From an uncultured Bacteroidota bacterium (GTDB lineage: Bacteria; Bacteroidota; Bacteroidia; 2-12-FULL-35-15): a DNA stretch of 7,652 nt. Below, piece after piece: positions 1-6,389 of the stretch. The first letter of the stretch is position 1; each line of letters begins with the position of its first letter. The translations under genes were made by a program, and so were the position numbers. Below the pieces are notes generated by a model, which did not search any database, had not been told where the DNA came from, and worked only from the letters and a program-made list of their open reading frames with translations. The stretch lies in contig CAILDT010000038.1 of NCBI GenBank assembly GCA_903833025.1, positions 1 through 7,652 of the forward strand, in the 5' to 3' direction.

Positions 1-14
1 ATAACTTTTTTCAT
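1..14 (-). CDS. Possible 5' end of a gene running off the left edge
   Basis: On the minus strand an ATG at 14-12 is followed by AAA AAA GTT AT, giving M-K-K-V and then the window ends. A start followed by two lysines is typical of Sec signal peptides in this window (compare MKKY and MIKK in the neighbours), and it lies 97 bp past the PorP/SprF stop in the same direction. Only four codons are visible, so no product can be named and the start may be fortuitous. Confidence 0.3.
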
Positions 15-82
15 AGGATTAGTTTAATTTAACTTTTTACTATTAATAATATTCGAAAAAGCACAGAGTAACAAAATCCCGA

Positions 83-92
83 CCCTATAGGG
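83..92 (-). terminator. Weak palindrome after the PorP/SprF gene, possible terminator
   Basis: CCCTATAGGG is a perfect 10-bp palindrome 19 bp past the PorP/SprF stop. Read on the minus strand, an alternative short stem TCCC/GGGA is followed by TTTTGTT, which would resemble a weak intrinsic terminator. The stem is only 3-5 bp either way, so the call is tentative. Apart from this and the possible start at 14, nothing else was recognised in the interval 15-110. Confidence 0.2.
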
Positions 93-110
93 AACCAATA
101 AACAGGTAAT

Positions 111-1184
111 CTACTTATTATTCTGATAAACAAACGTACTACCCACATTAAATCGCAAAGCAATTTCCATTCCTCCGCGCCCAGTTGTAGCAGCCGTCAA
201 CCCCGATGTGTTTACATCATAACTAAAAGCAACAGTAAACTTATCCATCTCCAGCATCACATAAGGTATAAACGAATCTTTCGCCCTCACAAAAACACCA
301 ATTCCCATTGAAGTACCTTTTTTATAACCAGTATAATTAGCTGGCTCTTTCAATTTATACTTTGCCAAAAACCCAGGCGTAACCTCCTGTAGCTTGTTTT
401 GATACATATATAAAAAACTACCCCCAACCGAAAAGTTAGTGTTTTCTATTCCTATTAATGTATTAGCGTGTATAGTATATTTCCGAAACAGCTTTCCATC
501 TCCCGAATCATAAAACGCCATTGATGGTTCATTTATATGCGAAACCGAAGCACCAATATTAAAATGCTTCTGATTGTTAGTTGCCATAGCAGTTTCTCCA
601 TCACCAAAACTGTATAATAAACCAGCAGCATAATCATTATATGATAACGACTTAGTACTAAACGTTTCTCCCGAAGGTACATTCTGATTATAATTCCCTA
701 ACGAATACTGATTGTTCCATCTTAAATCATCCGGGTTAATACTAAATTGGGTATAACCAGCTGCAATCCCTGCCGATAAAGTAGAAAACCGAGTAAGCAA
801 CACGTGATACGCCAAACTAACATTTGCCTGCGTCTGTTTAATACTTCCATTCCCTGCCTTATCCGAAAATACATTAAACCCAATCGCAAGTCCTTTCATA
901 GCTTTCTTTTTATAAATGTCAGTCAAGTTTCTTTTTTTATCCCATTTCGCTTGGTTCAATTTAAACTCAAGTGTAACACCACCTGTGCTGTAACCGTTCA
1001 CCACTGCCCACTGTTGTTTATATTGCACTGTCGCTTGTATAGTTTTATAACAAGCCGTCATAGCAGGGTTTAACGTTATAGGCGCATAATAGTATTGCGA
1101 AAAGTGAATATCCTGTGCAAACGATTTATTCATTTGCAGTACCGCAAACAGTACTAATGACAATAAGGCGAGTTTACTTTTCAT
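111..1184 (-). CDS. PorP/SprF family T9SS outer-membrane protein
   Basis: This 357-residue protein has a Sec signal peptide (about residues 1-23, K-rich start, hydrophobic core, ending S-F-A-Q). The mature N-terminus DIHFSQYYYAPITLNPAMTA (25-44) is the hallmark of the PorP/SprF family: 'Q(Y)FSQ...P...NPA.TG'. The rest alternates short amphipathic strands with Gly/Asn-rich turns and ends in a strand-like segment (RFNVGSTFVYQ), as expected of an outer-membrane beta-barrel. Length is normal for the family. In Flavobacterium, SprF is needed for secretion or surface attachment of the SprB adhesin, and many paralogues sit next to a type B cargo gene. Here the gene lies 24 bp downstream of a cargo protein with SprB repeats and a CHU_C domain, with no promoter or terminator visible between them, so it is probably co-transcribed and dedicated to that partner. 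The family call is strong; the specific partner is inferred from position. It could be a generic paralogue rather than SprF itself, so no symbol is given. Confidence 0.93.
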   Translation of the reverse strand: MKSKLALLSLVLFAVLQMNKSFAQDIHFSQYYYAPITLNPAMTACYKTIQATVQYKQQWAVVNGYSTGGVTLEFKLNQAKWDKKRNLTDIYKKKAMKGLAIGFNVFSDKAGNGSIKQTQANVSLAYHVLLTRFSTLSAGIAAGYTQFSINPDDLRWNNQYSLGNYNQNVPSGETFSTKSLSYNDYAAGLLYSFGDGETAMATNNQKHFNIGASVSHINEPSMAFYDSGDGKLFRKYTIHANTLIGIENTNFSVGGSFLYMYQNKLQEVTPGFLAKYKLKEPANYTGYKKGTSMGIGVFVRAKDSFIPYVMLEMDKFTVAFSYDVNTSGLTAATTGRGGMEIALRFNVGSTFVYQNNK

Positions 1185-1208
1185 AATTTTCTTATTTTAA
1201 TTAAACAA

Positions 1209-2735
1209 TTATTTTATCAAGCTCACCGTACCTTTCTGTTTATATACCTGTCCATTACTTAATCGCGCTTCAAAAATATAAACAAAAGCAGCAGTGCCTA
1301 ATGAAGCACCCTTATAAGTGCCATCCCAGCAATTATTAATATCTGTTGTCATAAATACCTTTTCACCCCATCGGTCATATATATCTAACTCAAAGCTATT
1401 GATACAGGTATTATCGGGCATACAAAACACATCATTCATCCCATCATTATTTGGTGAAAACGCAGTAGGAATCAATTTATCAAGTAACCCTGCATTACAA
1501 AGCACATCAACTCTAACACAAGTACTATCTTTACAGCCGTGTACATCTTTAACAGCAACACAATACGTAGTTGGTTGCCCCGGTGTAGCAGTAGTACTTG
1601 GGCAAGTAGCACAACTCAATCCCTCCGAAGGATACCAATGATAACTTGTGCCGCCAGTAGCATTCAGCGTAGCACTTTCCCCCGAAGTAATTGTTATCGA
1701 TGCCGGAGATATTGTCACAATCGGCAGTGGATATTGGGTAACTGTAGTTGAGCCAGTTGCCGTACAACCGTTATTATCAGTAACAGTAACAATATACCCT
1801 CCAGTTACAAGCCCTGATGCAGTTTGTGAAGTTTGCCCGTTGCTCCAACTATAGATGTAAGGCGCTGTACCATTTGCAGGGTTAGCAGTAGCCGTTCCCG
1901 TTGGTGGTGTACAGCCAGTTTGGGTAGAGTCGCAGGTTAAGGTTACCGGATTAGTAACAGTAATATGAACAGAAAGTGAATGTGTACAACCATTAGCATC
2001 AGTTGCTGTACAAACATAAGTTCCGCTATCAAGTGCAGTAGCTGTTTGAGTGGTTTGCCCATCGCTCCATAAATAAGTATAAGGTGTTGCACCATTTGCA
2101 GGTGTTGCAGTTGCAGTTCCGGTTTGTCCAGTACAAAAAGTTTGTGTTGAAGTCATTGTCATCGTAACAGGGTTTGTGGATAACACGTGTATCGAATCCA
2201 TCCTCGAACAACCATTATTATCCGTAACAGTAACCGTATAAGTTCCAATACCAAGTGCGGTAGCTACAGAGGCACTTTGTCCGTTGCTCCAGTTGTAACT
2301 ATAAGGCAATGCTCCGTTTCCTGCTGTTGCAGTTGCTGTACCAATATTTACTGTACATCCTGTTGGGGTAGTACTCATAACAAGTGTAACCGGATTATTG
2401 GAAACTATATTAACAGGTTGTGTATGTGTACATCCGTTAGCATCGGTAACAGTGCAAGTGTAGCTACCTATTCCAAGCCCTGTTGCACCGGGTACTGTTT
2501 GTCCGTTTGTCCAGCTATATGTATATGGCAATGCTCCGTTAGATGCAGTAATTGTTGCAGTACCATTATTTACTGTACAACCTGTAGGTGTTTGCGTAAA
2601 CGTAACAGTTATTGGGTTGTTAGAAATAATAGTGGTGCTTTGTGTTTGTGTACATCCGTTAGCATCAGTAACTACCAAACTTATTGGTCCTAATCCTAAT
2701 GCTGTTGCTGTTGGTGTTGTTTGCCCGTTGCTCCA
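1209..2735 (-). CDS. C-terminal part of a frameshifted SprB-repeat adhesin with type B (CHU_C) T9SS sorting domain
   Basis: This is the downstream half of one gene whose upstream half ends at 2696 in another frame. The frame is open from the Trp codon at 2735-2733 onward. The TTG at 2678 is not a believable start, because it falls inside a repeat (…SLVVTDANGCTQT…) and no signal peptide follows. The order is: rest of SprB repeat 4, complete repeats 5 to 8 (each exactly 74 residues, 1728-2615) with the pattern GTAT-NG-PY-Y-W-NGQT…GxYxVTVTDNNGC, a cysteine-containing Ig/PKD-like linker (1476-1727), then an 88-residue C-terminal domain (1212-1475). The latter begins IPTAFSPNNDGMNDVF and contains DIYDRWGEKVF and W-DGTYKG, the signature of the gliding-motility-associated C-terminal domain (Pfam CHU_C). 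That domain directs type B cargo through the T9SS to the cell surface. As an isolated reading frame it has no export signal and should not be made or exported unless the frame is restored. The PorP/SprF-family gene follows after 24 bp. Confidence 0.88.
   Translation of the reverse strand, partial: WSNGQTTPTATALGLGPISLVVTDANGCTQTQSTTIISNNPITVTFTQTPTGCTVNNGTATITASNGALPYTYSWTNGQTVPGATGLGIGSYTCTVTDANGCTHTQPVNIVSNNPVTLVMSTTPTGCTVNIGTATATAGNGALPYSYNWSNGQSASVATALGIGTYTVTVTDNNGCSRMDSIHVLSTNPVTMTMTSTQTFCTGQTGTATATPANGATPYTYLWSDGQTTQTATALDSGTYVCTATDANGCTHSLSVHITVTNPVTLTCDSTQTGCTPPTGTATANPANGTAPYIYSWSNGQTSQTASGLVTGGYIVTVTDNNGCTATGSTTVTQYPLPIVTISPASITITSGESATLNATGGTSYHWYPSEGLSCATCPSTTATPGQPTTYCVAVKDVHGCKDSTCVRVDVLCNAGLLDKLIPTAFSPNNDGMNDVFCMPDNTCINSFELDIYDRWGEKVFMTTDINNCWDGTYKGASLGTAAFVYIFEARLSNGQVYKQKGTVSLIK
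1212..1475 (-). other. CHU_C (type B) T9SS C-terminal sorting domain
   Basis: The last 88 residues of the adhesin form a complete gliding-motility-associated C-terminal domain: IPTAFSPNNDGMNDVF, then F-ELDIYDRWGEKVF, C-W-DGTYKG and a final YKQKGTVSLIK. This signal is known to target proteins to the T9SS and usually requires a PorP/SprF-like partner, which is encoded next door. Two Cys residues near CMPDNTC are in the position where such domains often carry a disulfide. Confidence 0.9.
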
Positions 2736-3484
2736 TTGCTCGGTATTGCTGTGGCAGTTCCAATACTGGTAGTACAGCCGGTAGGAGTGGAGGATATAGA
2801 AAGTAAAACAGGATTAGTTGCAGTTATGTTTACATATTCTAACTGTGCACATCCTGCACCATCCGTAACAACACACGAAAATGTTCCGATAGCGAACCCT
2901 GTTCCTGTTTGTGTTGTTTGTCCGTTTTGCCAAAGGTAAGTATAAGGCAATGTTCCTCCTGTAGGAGTTATTGTTGCTGTTCCTGTACTTGTAGTACAGC
3001 CAGTTTGTGTAGCTGTATATGCTAATGTTACTGCATTGTTTGAAGTTACATTAAGTGTTTCTGTACTCGTACAACCTTGGCTGTCGGTTATAACGCAGGT
3101 ATATATTCCAACTGCTAAACCTGTTGCAGTTTGTGTTGTTTGTCCGTTATTCCAAGCATAAGTATAAGGTGGTGCTCCTTGAGTAGGCGTGCAAGTGGCA
3201 GTTCCGTTGTTATTTCCGCAGGTACAAATAGTTGTTGATGTAGTAGCGGCAACACCTCCTACAGAAAGAATAGTAACGCTATCAATAAATGTTGTTTGAT
3301 TACATCCTCCATCTTGAATAGTACAAGTATATGTTCCAGGCGGTACGCCACTTATTGTTAGTCCAAATTGTGGTGGATTTGTATTCCACACCACGTTATA
3401 CGGCGGATTACCACCTGTAACTACAGCTGTAGCCGAACCAGGTGCGTTACACGTAGCAGGGACAGTAGTAGCAGTTAATGCTAA
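1728..3484 (-). repeat. Array of eight SprB repeats (222-nt unit) with one short unit
   Basis: Eight consecutive repeat units are encoded. Their 5' ends on the minus strand are near 3484, 3262, 3034, 2812, 2615, 2393, 2171 and 1949, and the array ends at 1728. Unit lengths are 222, 228, 222, 197, 222, 222, 222 and 222 nt. Each encodes about 74 residues with a Cys in the Q/PTGCT motif, a central PYTYxWxNGQT motif, a GxYxCTVTD motif and a final NGC. Units 3 to 8 are homogeneous, while units 1 and 2 are diverged. Unit 4 is 25 nt short and carries the frameshift. The WSNGQ coding segment recurs on the plus strand as variants of TGTCCGTTGCTCCA in each unit. Confidence 0.92.
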
Positions 3485-5320
3485 CACACCACTATTTTGG
3501 CAGTTAACAATGTTGGTTGGAGTTAAAGTGGTTACAAAACCTAAACCACTTACATATAAAGTACCACTGTTTGCAATCTGCACATCGGTAATTGTGCCTG
3601 TCATTGGGTAAGTGTTTACAAGCGTAAGGTTAGCATCAAACTGACGAACGTTGGTATTATCTCCTAAAAACAAGTTACCACAATCATCAGCAGAAATACC
3701 GCCCCAACTCATCACCGAAGAATCGTTTGCTGGTGGGAAACTCATTCTATGATAAACTAATAAATTCCCCGTGGGTCCGTCCCATTTCTTTAACACGTAA
3801 CCATCATAAGTATATACAAAGGTGGTAGAAGTTGTTAATCCATTATAGCCATTTGCTATAGCTGTTCCGCCTGTTGAATAATACTGAACACTTGCAGCTT
3901 CTCTAAATGCGTAATTAGTGGAAACGCTATATGTTATTGGCAACATAGCAGGTAAAGGAAGTTTAACTAATGTGTTATCAAATATTGGGTCGCCCACTCG
4001 TTGATTGGTAACTTGATATGAATTGCCATAATTATCAAGTGCAAGTAAACCCACATCGTGGCAGCAATTACCGGTAACAACATACTGAACAGGAGTAATT
4101 CCTAAAAGATTGGTATCTAAAAAGCAAGTTTGATACGTAGGGCTGGAAACTCCTCCTCCTGCAATTACTGCATTGTTTGTACATCTGCTGAATGCTATTC
4201 TCCACATTTCGTTAAACTGTGCATTACCACCAAAAGTAGCCAATACGGTTGCTCCCGGACTTATTTTTACAACACCAGCACCAGCAGCATTATTAAACCC
4301 TTCGGTTAGATATACGTTGCTGGTGTTTCTATCCACAGCAAAATCGCCGTAATAATAAAAACCACCAAGAAAAGCTGCTGTAAATGTCCAAAGCAATGTA
4401 CCCGAAGTATTAAATTTAACCAACTCAAACGGACCAGTACCACCATAAGCATAGGCATTTCCGATAAGGTCGTAATCCACGTCAAAAGCACAACTTGCGC
4501 CTGCAAAGCTTGGTACTGATGTCCAAGGGTCGATGGTTAATGTTTTTGTTTTATCATAAGTACCAAGTTCGAAACCAACTTTGTTGCCTTTCATCACAAA
4601 GCTGCTGTTTACTTTTGTTTTTTTGTTTTCTACAAATGATGTTGGTTGATGATGTATTATTTTGCCAAATGCTGATTCTATTTCAATAGTATTATTAATA
4701 ATTTTCAATTCTTTATTTTTTGGGAAAGCCATTTTTATATTTTCAACATCACCACCTGGGTGCACAATAAACGAATATTCGATACCTGCTGAATCTTTAG
4801 GAAACTCAAACACTACATCAATATTAGGATACATATTTTTGTAAGTAATTTTGGGGTAAGCGTGTGCTATAATAGTTCCTTTGCGTTGCGGGCTTTTTGC
4901 ATCTTGATAAGAATAATAATTAGTTACCTGATGTGCCGTTTCTACTGATGGAGTAGGGTTGGCACCTACAAAATTTAGCTCCTGAAATGTTTCATTAAAT
5001 TTATATCTATTTTCTTCTTCGTCTTCTTCTCCTTTAGAGTTCCAATGATGTTTGTCTTCTCTTTCCTTATCTGCTTTTGTTTTTTTTACTAATTCTTTTC
5101 TCGCAATGGTATAACCTGTGTTGGTAAAAAAATACTGCACTCCATCTATCTTAGCTAAAAACAAAATATTTTCGCCATTTGGGATACTACTACTTTCAAA
5201 CTGTCCTTTGTTTTCGATAAAGTTTTTTTGTTCAAAGAAATTTGTATTGCTCCATTTAACTTGTGCCGGTAGCAATTGAACAGCAAAAACAGCGATGATG
5301 AGCGTAATTTTTTTTATCAT
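2696..5320 (-). CDS. N-terminal part of the same large T9SS adhesin: DUF7948-like domain, propeller-like region, SprB repeats
   Basis: The 874-residue frame starts MIKKITLIIAVFAVQLLPAQ, a Sec signal peptide (about 1-19). Residues 34-266 match the N-terminal domain often found on giant Bacteroidota surface proteins (DUF7948 type): FIENKGQF (34-41), a strand-rich core, an IEYSFIVHPGGD motif (180-191) and a closing TIDPW (262-266). A highly charged Lys/Asp/Glu insert lies at about 75-107. Residues 267-608 contain repeated strand-turn units such as GNAYAYGG, NVYLTEG, GNSYQV, GNLFLGD and GTLYVSG, consistent with a beta-propeller. SprB repeats begin near residue 613 (3484): repeats 1 to 3 are complete, and repeat 4 breaks after PSNGA, where the frame ends in a low-complexity Gln/His tail (KQHQQQQH). 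The repeat continues intact in the frame of the 1209-2735 entry. Restoring 25 nt would give one protein of 1378 residues. By analogy with SprB-type proteins the intact product would be an exported surface adhesin; the ligand is unknown. Confidence 0.88.
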   Translation of the reverse strand: MIKKITLIIAVFAVQLLPAQVKWSNTNFFEQKNFIENKGQFESSSIPNGENILFLAKIDGVQYFFTNTGYTIARKELVKKTKADKEREDKHHWNSKGEEDEEENRYKFNETFQELNFVGANPTPSVETAHQVTNYYSYQDAKSPQRKGTIIAHAYPKITYKNMYPNIDVVFEFPKDSAGIEYSFIVHPGGDVENIKMAFPKNKELKIINNTIEIESAFGKIIHHQPTSFVENKKTKVNSSFVMKGNKVGFELGTYDKTKTLTIDPWTSVPSFAGASCAFDVDYDLIGNAYAYGGTGPFELVKFNTSGTLLWTFTAAFLGGFYYYGDFAVDRNTSNVYLTEGFNNAAGAGVVKISPGATVLATFGGNAQFNEMWRIAFSRCTNNAVIAGGGVSSPTYQTCFLDTNLLGITPVQYVVTGNCCHDVGLLALDNYGNSYQVTNQRVGDPIFDNTLVKLPLPAMLPITYSVSTNYAFREAASVQYYSTGGTAIANGYNGLTTSTTFVYTYDGYVLKKWDGPTGNLLVYHRMSFPPANDSSVMSWGGISADDCGNLFLGDNTNVRQFDANLTLVNTYPMTGTITDVQIANSGTLYVSGLGFVTTLTPTNIVNCQNSGVLALTATTVPATCNAPGSATAVVTGGNPPYNVVWNTNPPQFGLTISGVPPGTYTCTIQDGGCNQTTFIDSVTILSVGGVAATTSTTICTCGNNNGTATCTPTQGAPPYTYAWNNGQTTQTATGLAVGIYTCVITDSQGCTSTETLNVTSNNAVTLAYTATQTGCTTSTGTATITPTGGTLPYTYLWQNGQTTQTGTGFAIGTFSCVVTDGAGCAQLEYVNITATNPVLLSISSTPTGCTTSIGTATAIPSNGATGKQHQQQQH

Positions 5321-5368
5321 TTTATTAGGTTTAGAGATTTGAATTGGTAAATTTTAGTGTATAAAAAT

Positions 5369-5408
5369 AGCTTTTTAACTCCTTATATATAAGGATGCTA
5401 AAAAAGCT
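5369..5408 (-). terminator. Large hairpin, probable terminator of the response regulator gene
   Basis: The outer arms AGCTTTTT (5369-5376) and AAAAAGCT (5401-5408) enclose a perfect 16-bp palindrome TCCTTATATATAAGGA (5380-5395). Together they make a long imperfect hairpin. Read on the minus strand it is followed by ATTTTTATAC, a U-tract. It starts 58 nt past the response-regulator stop and lies 49 nt before the adhesin start, so it most likely ends the regulator transcript. A role as an operator for the adhesin gene is also possible. No clear TAnnTTTG promoter was found between it and the adhesin start; TATTTTTA just after it is one base off. Confidence 0.6.
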
Positions 5409-5465
5409 CAAAAGGTTGCACGACAAATGAGGTATTATTTACTTTAAATAAATATTTTGTTTCTA

Positions 5466-6164
5466 CTAATCCGTAAACTTATAACCAACTCCTCTAACAG
5501 AATGAAAATGCTTTGGATCGCGCTGATTTTTTTCGAAATATTTACGGAATGCGAGGATGTAATTATCAATGGTTCGGGAGGAGGGAAAAACATCGGTTCC
5601 CCATACTTCGTCCAATATTTTTTCGCGAGAAACTACCTCGCCTTTTCGGGAAATTAATAGCTTTAATAAACCTATTTCTTTTTTTGAGATGTCTGTTTTA
5701 TTTCCATTAAAATCAATTATTTGAAAAGTTGTAAAATTGATTTTGTTGCCACCAAACGTATAGCTTGTTAATTCTTCACTGTTTTCATCAGCAGGCGAAC
5801 TACGGCGGATAAGTATCTCTACCCTAAGCAACAATTCTTCGAGATTAAATGGTTTTGTTAAATAATCATCAGCACCCAATTTTAACCCTTGCACCCTGTC
5901 GCTGCCGCTACCTCTGGCGGTTAAAAATAAAATGGGGATTTTGGTGTTGTCCTGTCTTATTTGTTCGCATACATCAAAGCCATTCATTTCGGGCAACATT
6001 ACGTCCAGTATTATTAAATCAAAGGTGTTGTTTCTAAATTGTTTTAACGCTTCAAACCCATTTGTAGCAGTAGTAACAGCATATTTTTCTAACTCCAAAT
6101 TAAGTGTTATGGTTTTTAAAAGATGTTCTTCATCTTCTACTAATAGTATTTTTTTCGCGCTCAT
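5466..6164 (-). CDS. OmpR/PhoB-family two-component response regulator
   Basis: This 232-residue protein has an N-terminal receiver domain (about 4-118) and a C-terminal winged-helix DNA-binding domain (about 138-231). The receiver shows the acidic pocket VEDEE (9-13), the phospho-acceptor Asp54 in LIILDVMLPEMNG, Thr82 in FLTARG, and Lys104 in DYLTKPF, so all residues for phosphotransfer are present. The effector domain has the OmpR-type pattern ISKKEIGLLKLLISRKGEVVSRE, a recognition-helix segment SSRTIDNYILAFRKYF, and the terminal VRGVGYKF wing. It should bind DNA as a dimer after phosphorylation and regulate transcription. No histidine kinase lies beside it: the neighbours are a T9SS cargo gene upstream and the adhesin downstream. 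It is therefore an orphan in this window, and its kinase and target genes are unknown. The ATG at 6164 is chosen because a TAnnTTTG element sits just upstream and the receiver begins directly after it. Confidence 0.96.
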   Translation of the reverse strand: MSAKKILLVEDEEHLLKTITLNLELEKYAVTTATNGFEALKQFRNNTFDLIILDVMLPEMNGFDVCEQIRQDNTKIPILFLTARGSGSDRVQGLKLGADDYLTKPFNLEELLLRVEILIRRSSPADENSEELTSYTFGGNKINFTTFQIIDFNGNKTDISKKEIGLLKLLISRKGEVVSREKILDEVWGTDVFPSSRTIDNYILAFRKYFEKNQRDPKHFHSVRGVGYKFTD

Positions 6165-6171
6165 TTGTTGG

Positions 6172-6179
6172 CAAAGATA
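6172..6179 (-). promoter_or_regulatory. Bacteroidota -7 element upstream of the response regulator
   Basis: The minus strand reads TATCTTTG, an exact match to the Bacteroidota sigma-ABfr -7 consensus TAnnTTTG, 7 nt before the regulator ATG. No TTTG-type -33 box is visible at 17-23 nt upstream. If used, the leader would be extremely short or absent, so translation could be near-leaderless. Confidence 0.42.
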
Positions 6180-6211
6180 AATTTTTTTAGGATAGGGCAG
6201 GGGAGAGGATG

Positions 6212-6237
6212 ATTGTAAAAATCAATGAGTTTACAAT
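6212..6237. repeat. Inverted repeat ATTGTAAA-N10-TTTACAAT
   Basis: Perfect 8-bp arms lie at 6212-6219 and 6230-6237, separated by 10 nt. They sit about 32-58 bp upstream of the -7 element of the response regulator and next to the 21-bp repeats. No T-tract follows on the minus strand, so it looks more like an operator dyad than a terminator. The binding factor is unknown. Confidence 0.4.
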
Positions 6238-6245
6238 TGAAATAC

Positions 6246-6308
6246 TTCTATTACCATTGATTATCGTTCTATTTCCATTGGTTACTCTTCTATTTACTTT
6301 GGTAATCG
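6246..6308. repeat. Three tandem copies of a 21-bp degenerate repeat
   Basis: Copies at 6246-6266, 6267-6287 and 6288-6308 all start TTCTATT and share the core ACCATTG / TCCATTG / TACTTTG about 7 bp in, then end in TATCG, TACTC and AATCG. A weaker relative of the core (TTACAATTGA) precedes them at 6231-6240. The period is two helical turns. The array lies 67-136 bp upstream of the regulator's -7 element. Confidence 0.7.
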
Positions 6309-6336
6309 TTAAGTAATCATATAGAAAGTTAGGTTT

Positions 6337-6358
6337 GGCGAAGCGTTCTTGCTTCGTC
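6337..6358 (-). repeat. GC-rich hairpin, REP-like or terminator candidate
   Basis: GGCGAAGC (6337-6344) pairs with GCTTCGTC (6351-6358) over 8 bp with one G-U pair, around the loop GTTCTT. It lies about 32 nt past the stop of the 6390-7340 gene. On the minus strand it is followed by AAACCTAAC rather than a T-run, so it is not a classic intrinsic terminator. It could be an interspersed palindromic element or a transcript-end stabiliser. No insertion sequence or RNA gene was seen in the rest of the 225-bp interval. Confidence 0.45.
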
Positions 6359-6389
6359 GTATTTAACAATCTGCCTGGTGGTCGCCTCC

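Noticed and set aside
1209..2678. The downstream adhesin half as an independent gene starting at TTG 2678
   Set aside because: The TTG lies in the middle of a repeat motif (SLVVTDANGC), no signal peptide follows, and the open frame extends upstream to the junction.
2187..2693. A 168-codon plus-strand frame, Cys-rich, antisense to the SprB repeats
   Set aside because: It is the complement of the repeat array; its length comes from the same periodicity and its composition (Cys, Ser, Asn) is what antisense of these repeats gives.
2696..2735. Programmed ribosomal frameshift joining the two adhesin halves
   Set aside because: No slippery heptamer followed by a stable structure is evident. The 25-nt length deficit relative to every neighbouring unit explains the frame change, and a frameshift alone would still leave the repeat missing its PYTYxW segment.
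1728..3484. The regular 222-nt spacing as a CRISPR array or satellite
   Set aside because: The period is entirely explained by 74-residue coding repeats with conserved protein motifs, and there are no short identical repeats with unique spacers.
6187..6369. A 60-codon minus-strand frame across the regulator upstream region, with a 7-residue repeat resembling VTNGNRT
   Set aside because: It runs through the REP-like hairpin and the 21-bp tandem repeats, and the heptad pattern is simply the translation of those repeats. It has no recognisable domain, and its end overlaps the regulator's upstream region.
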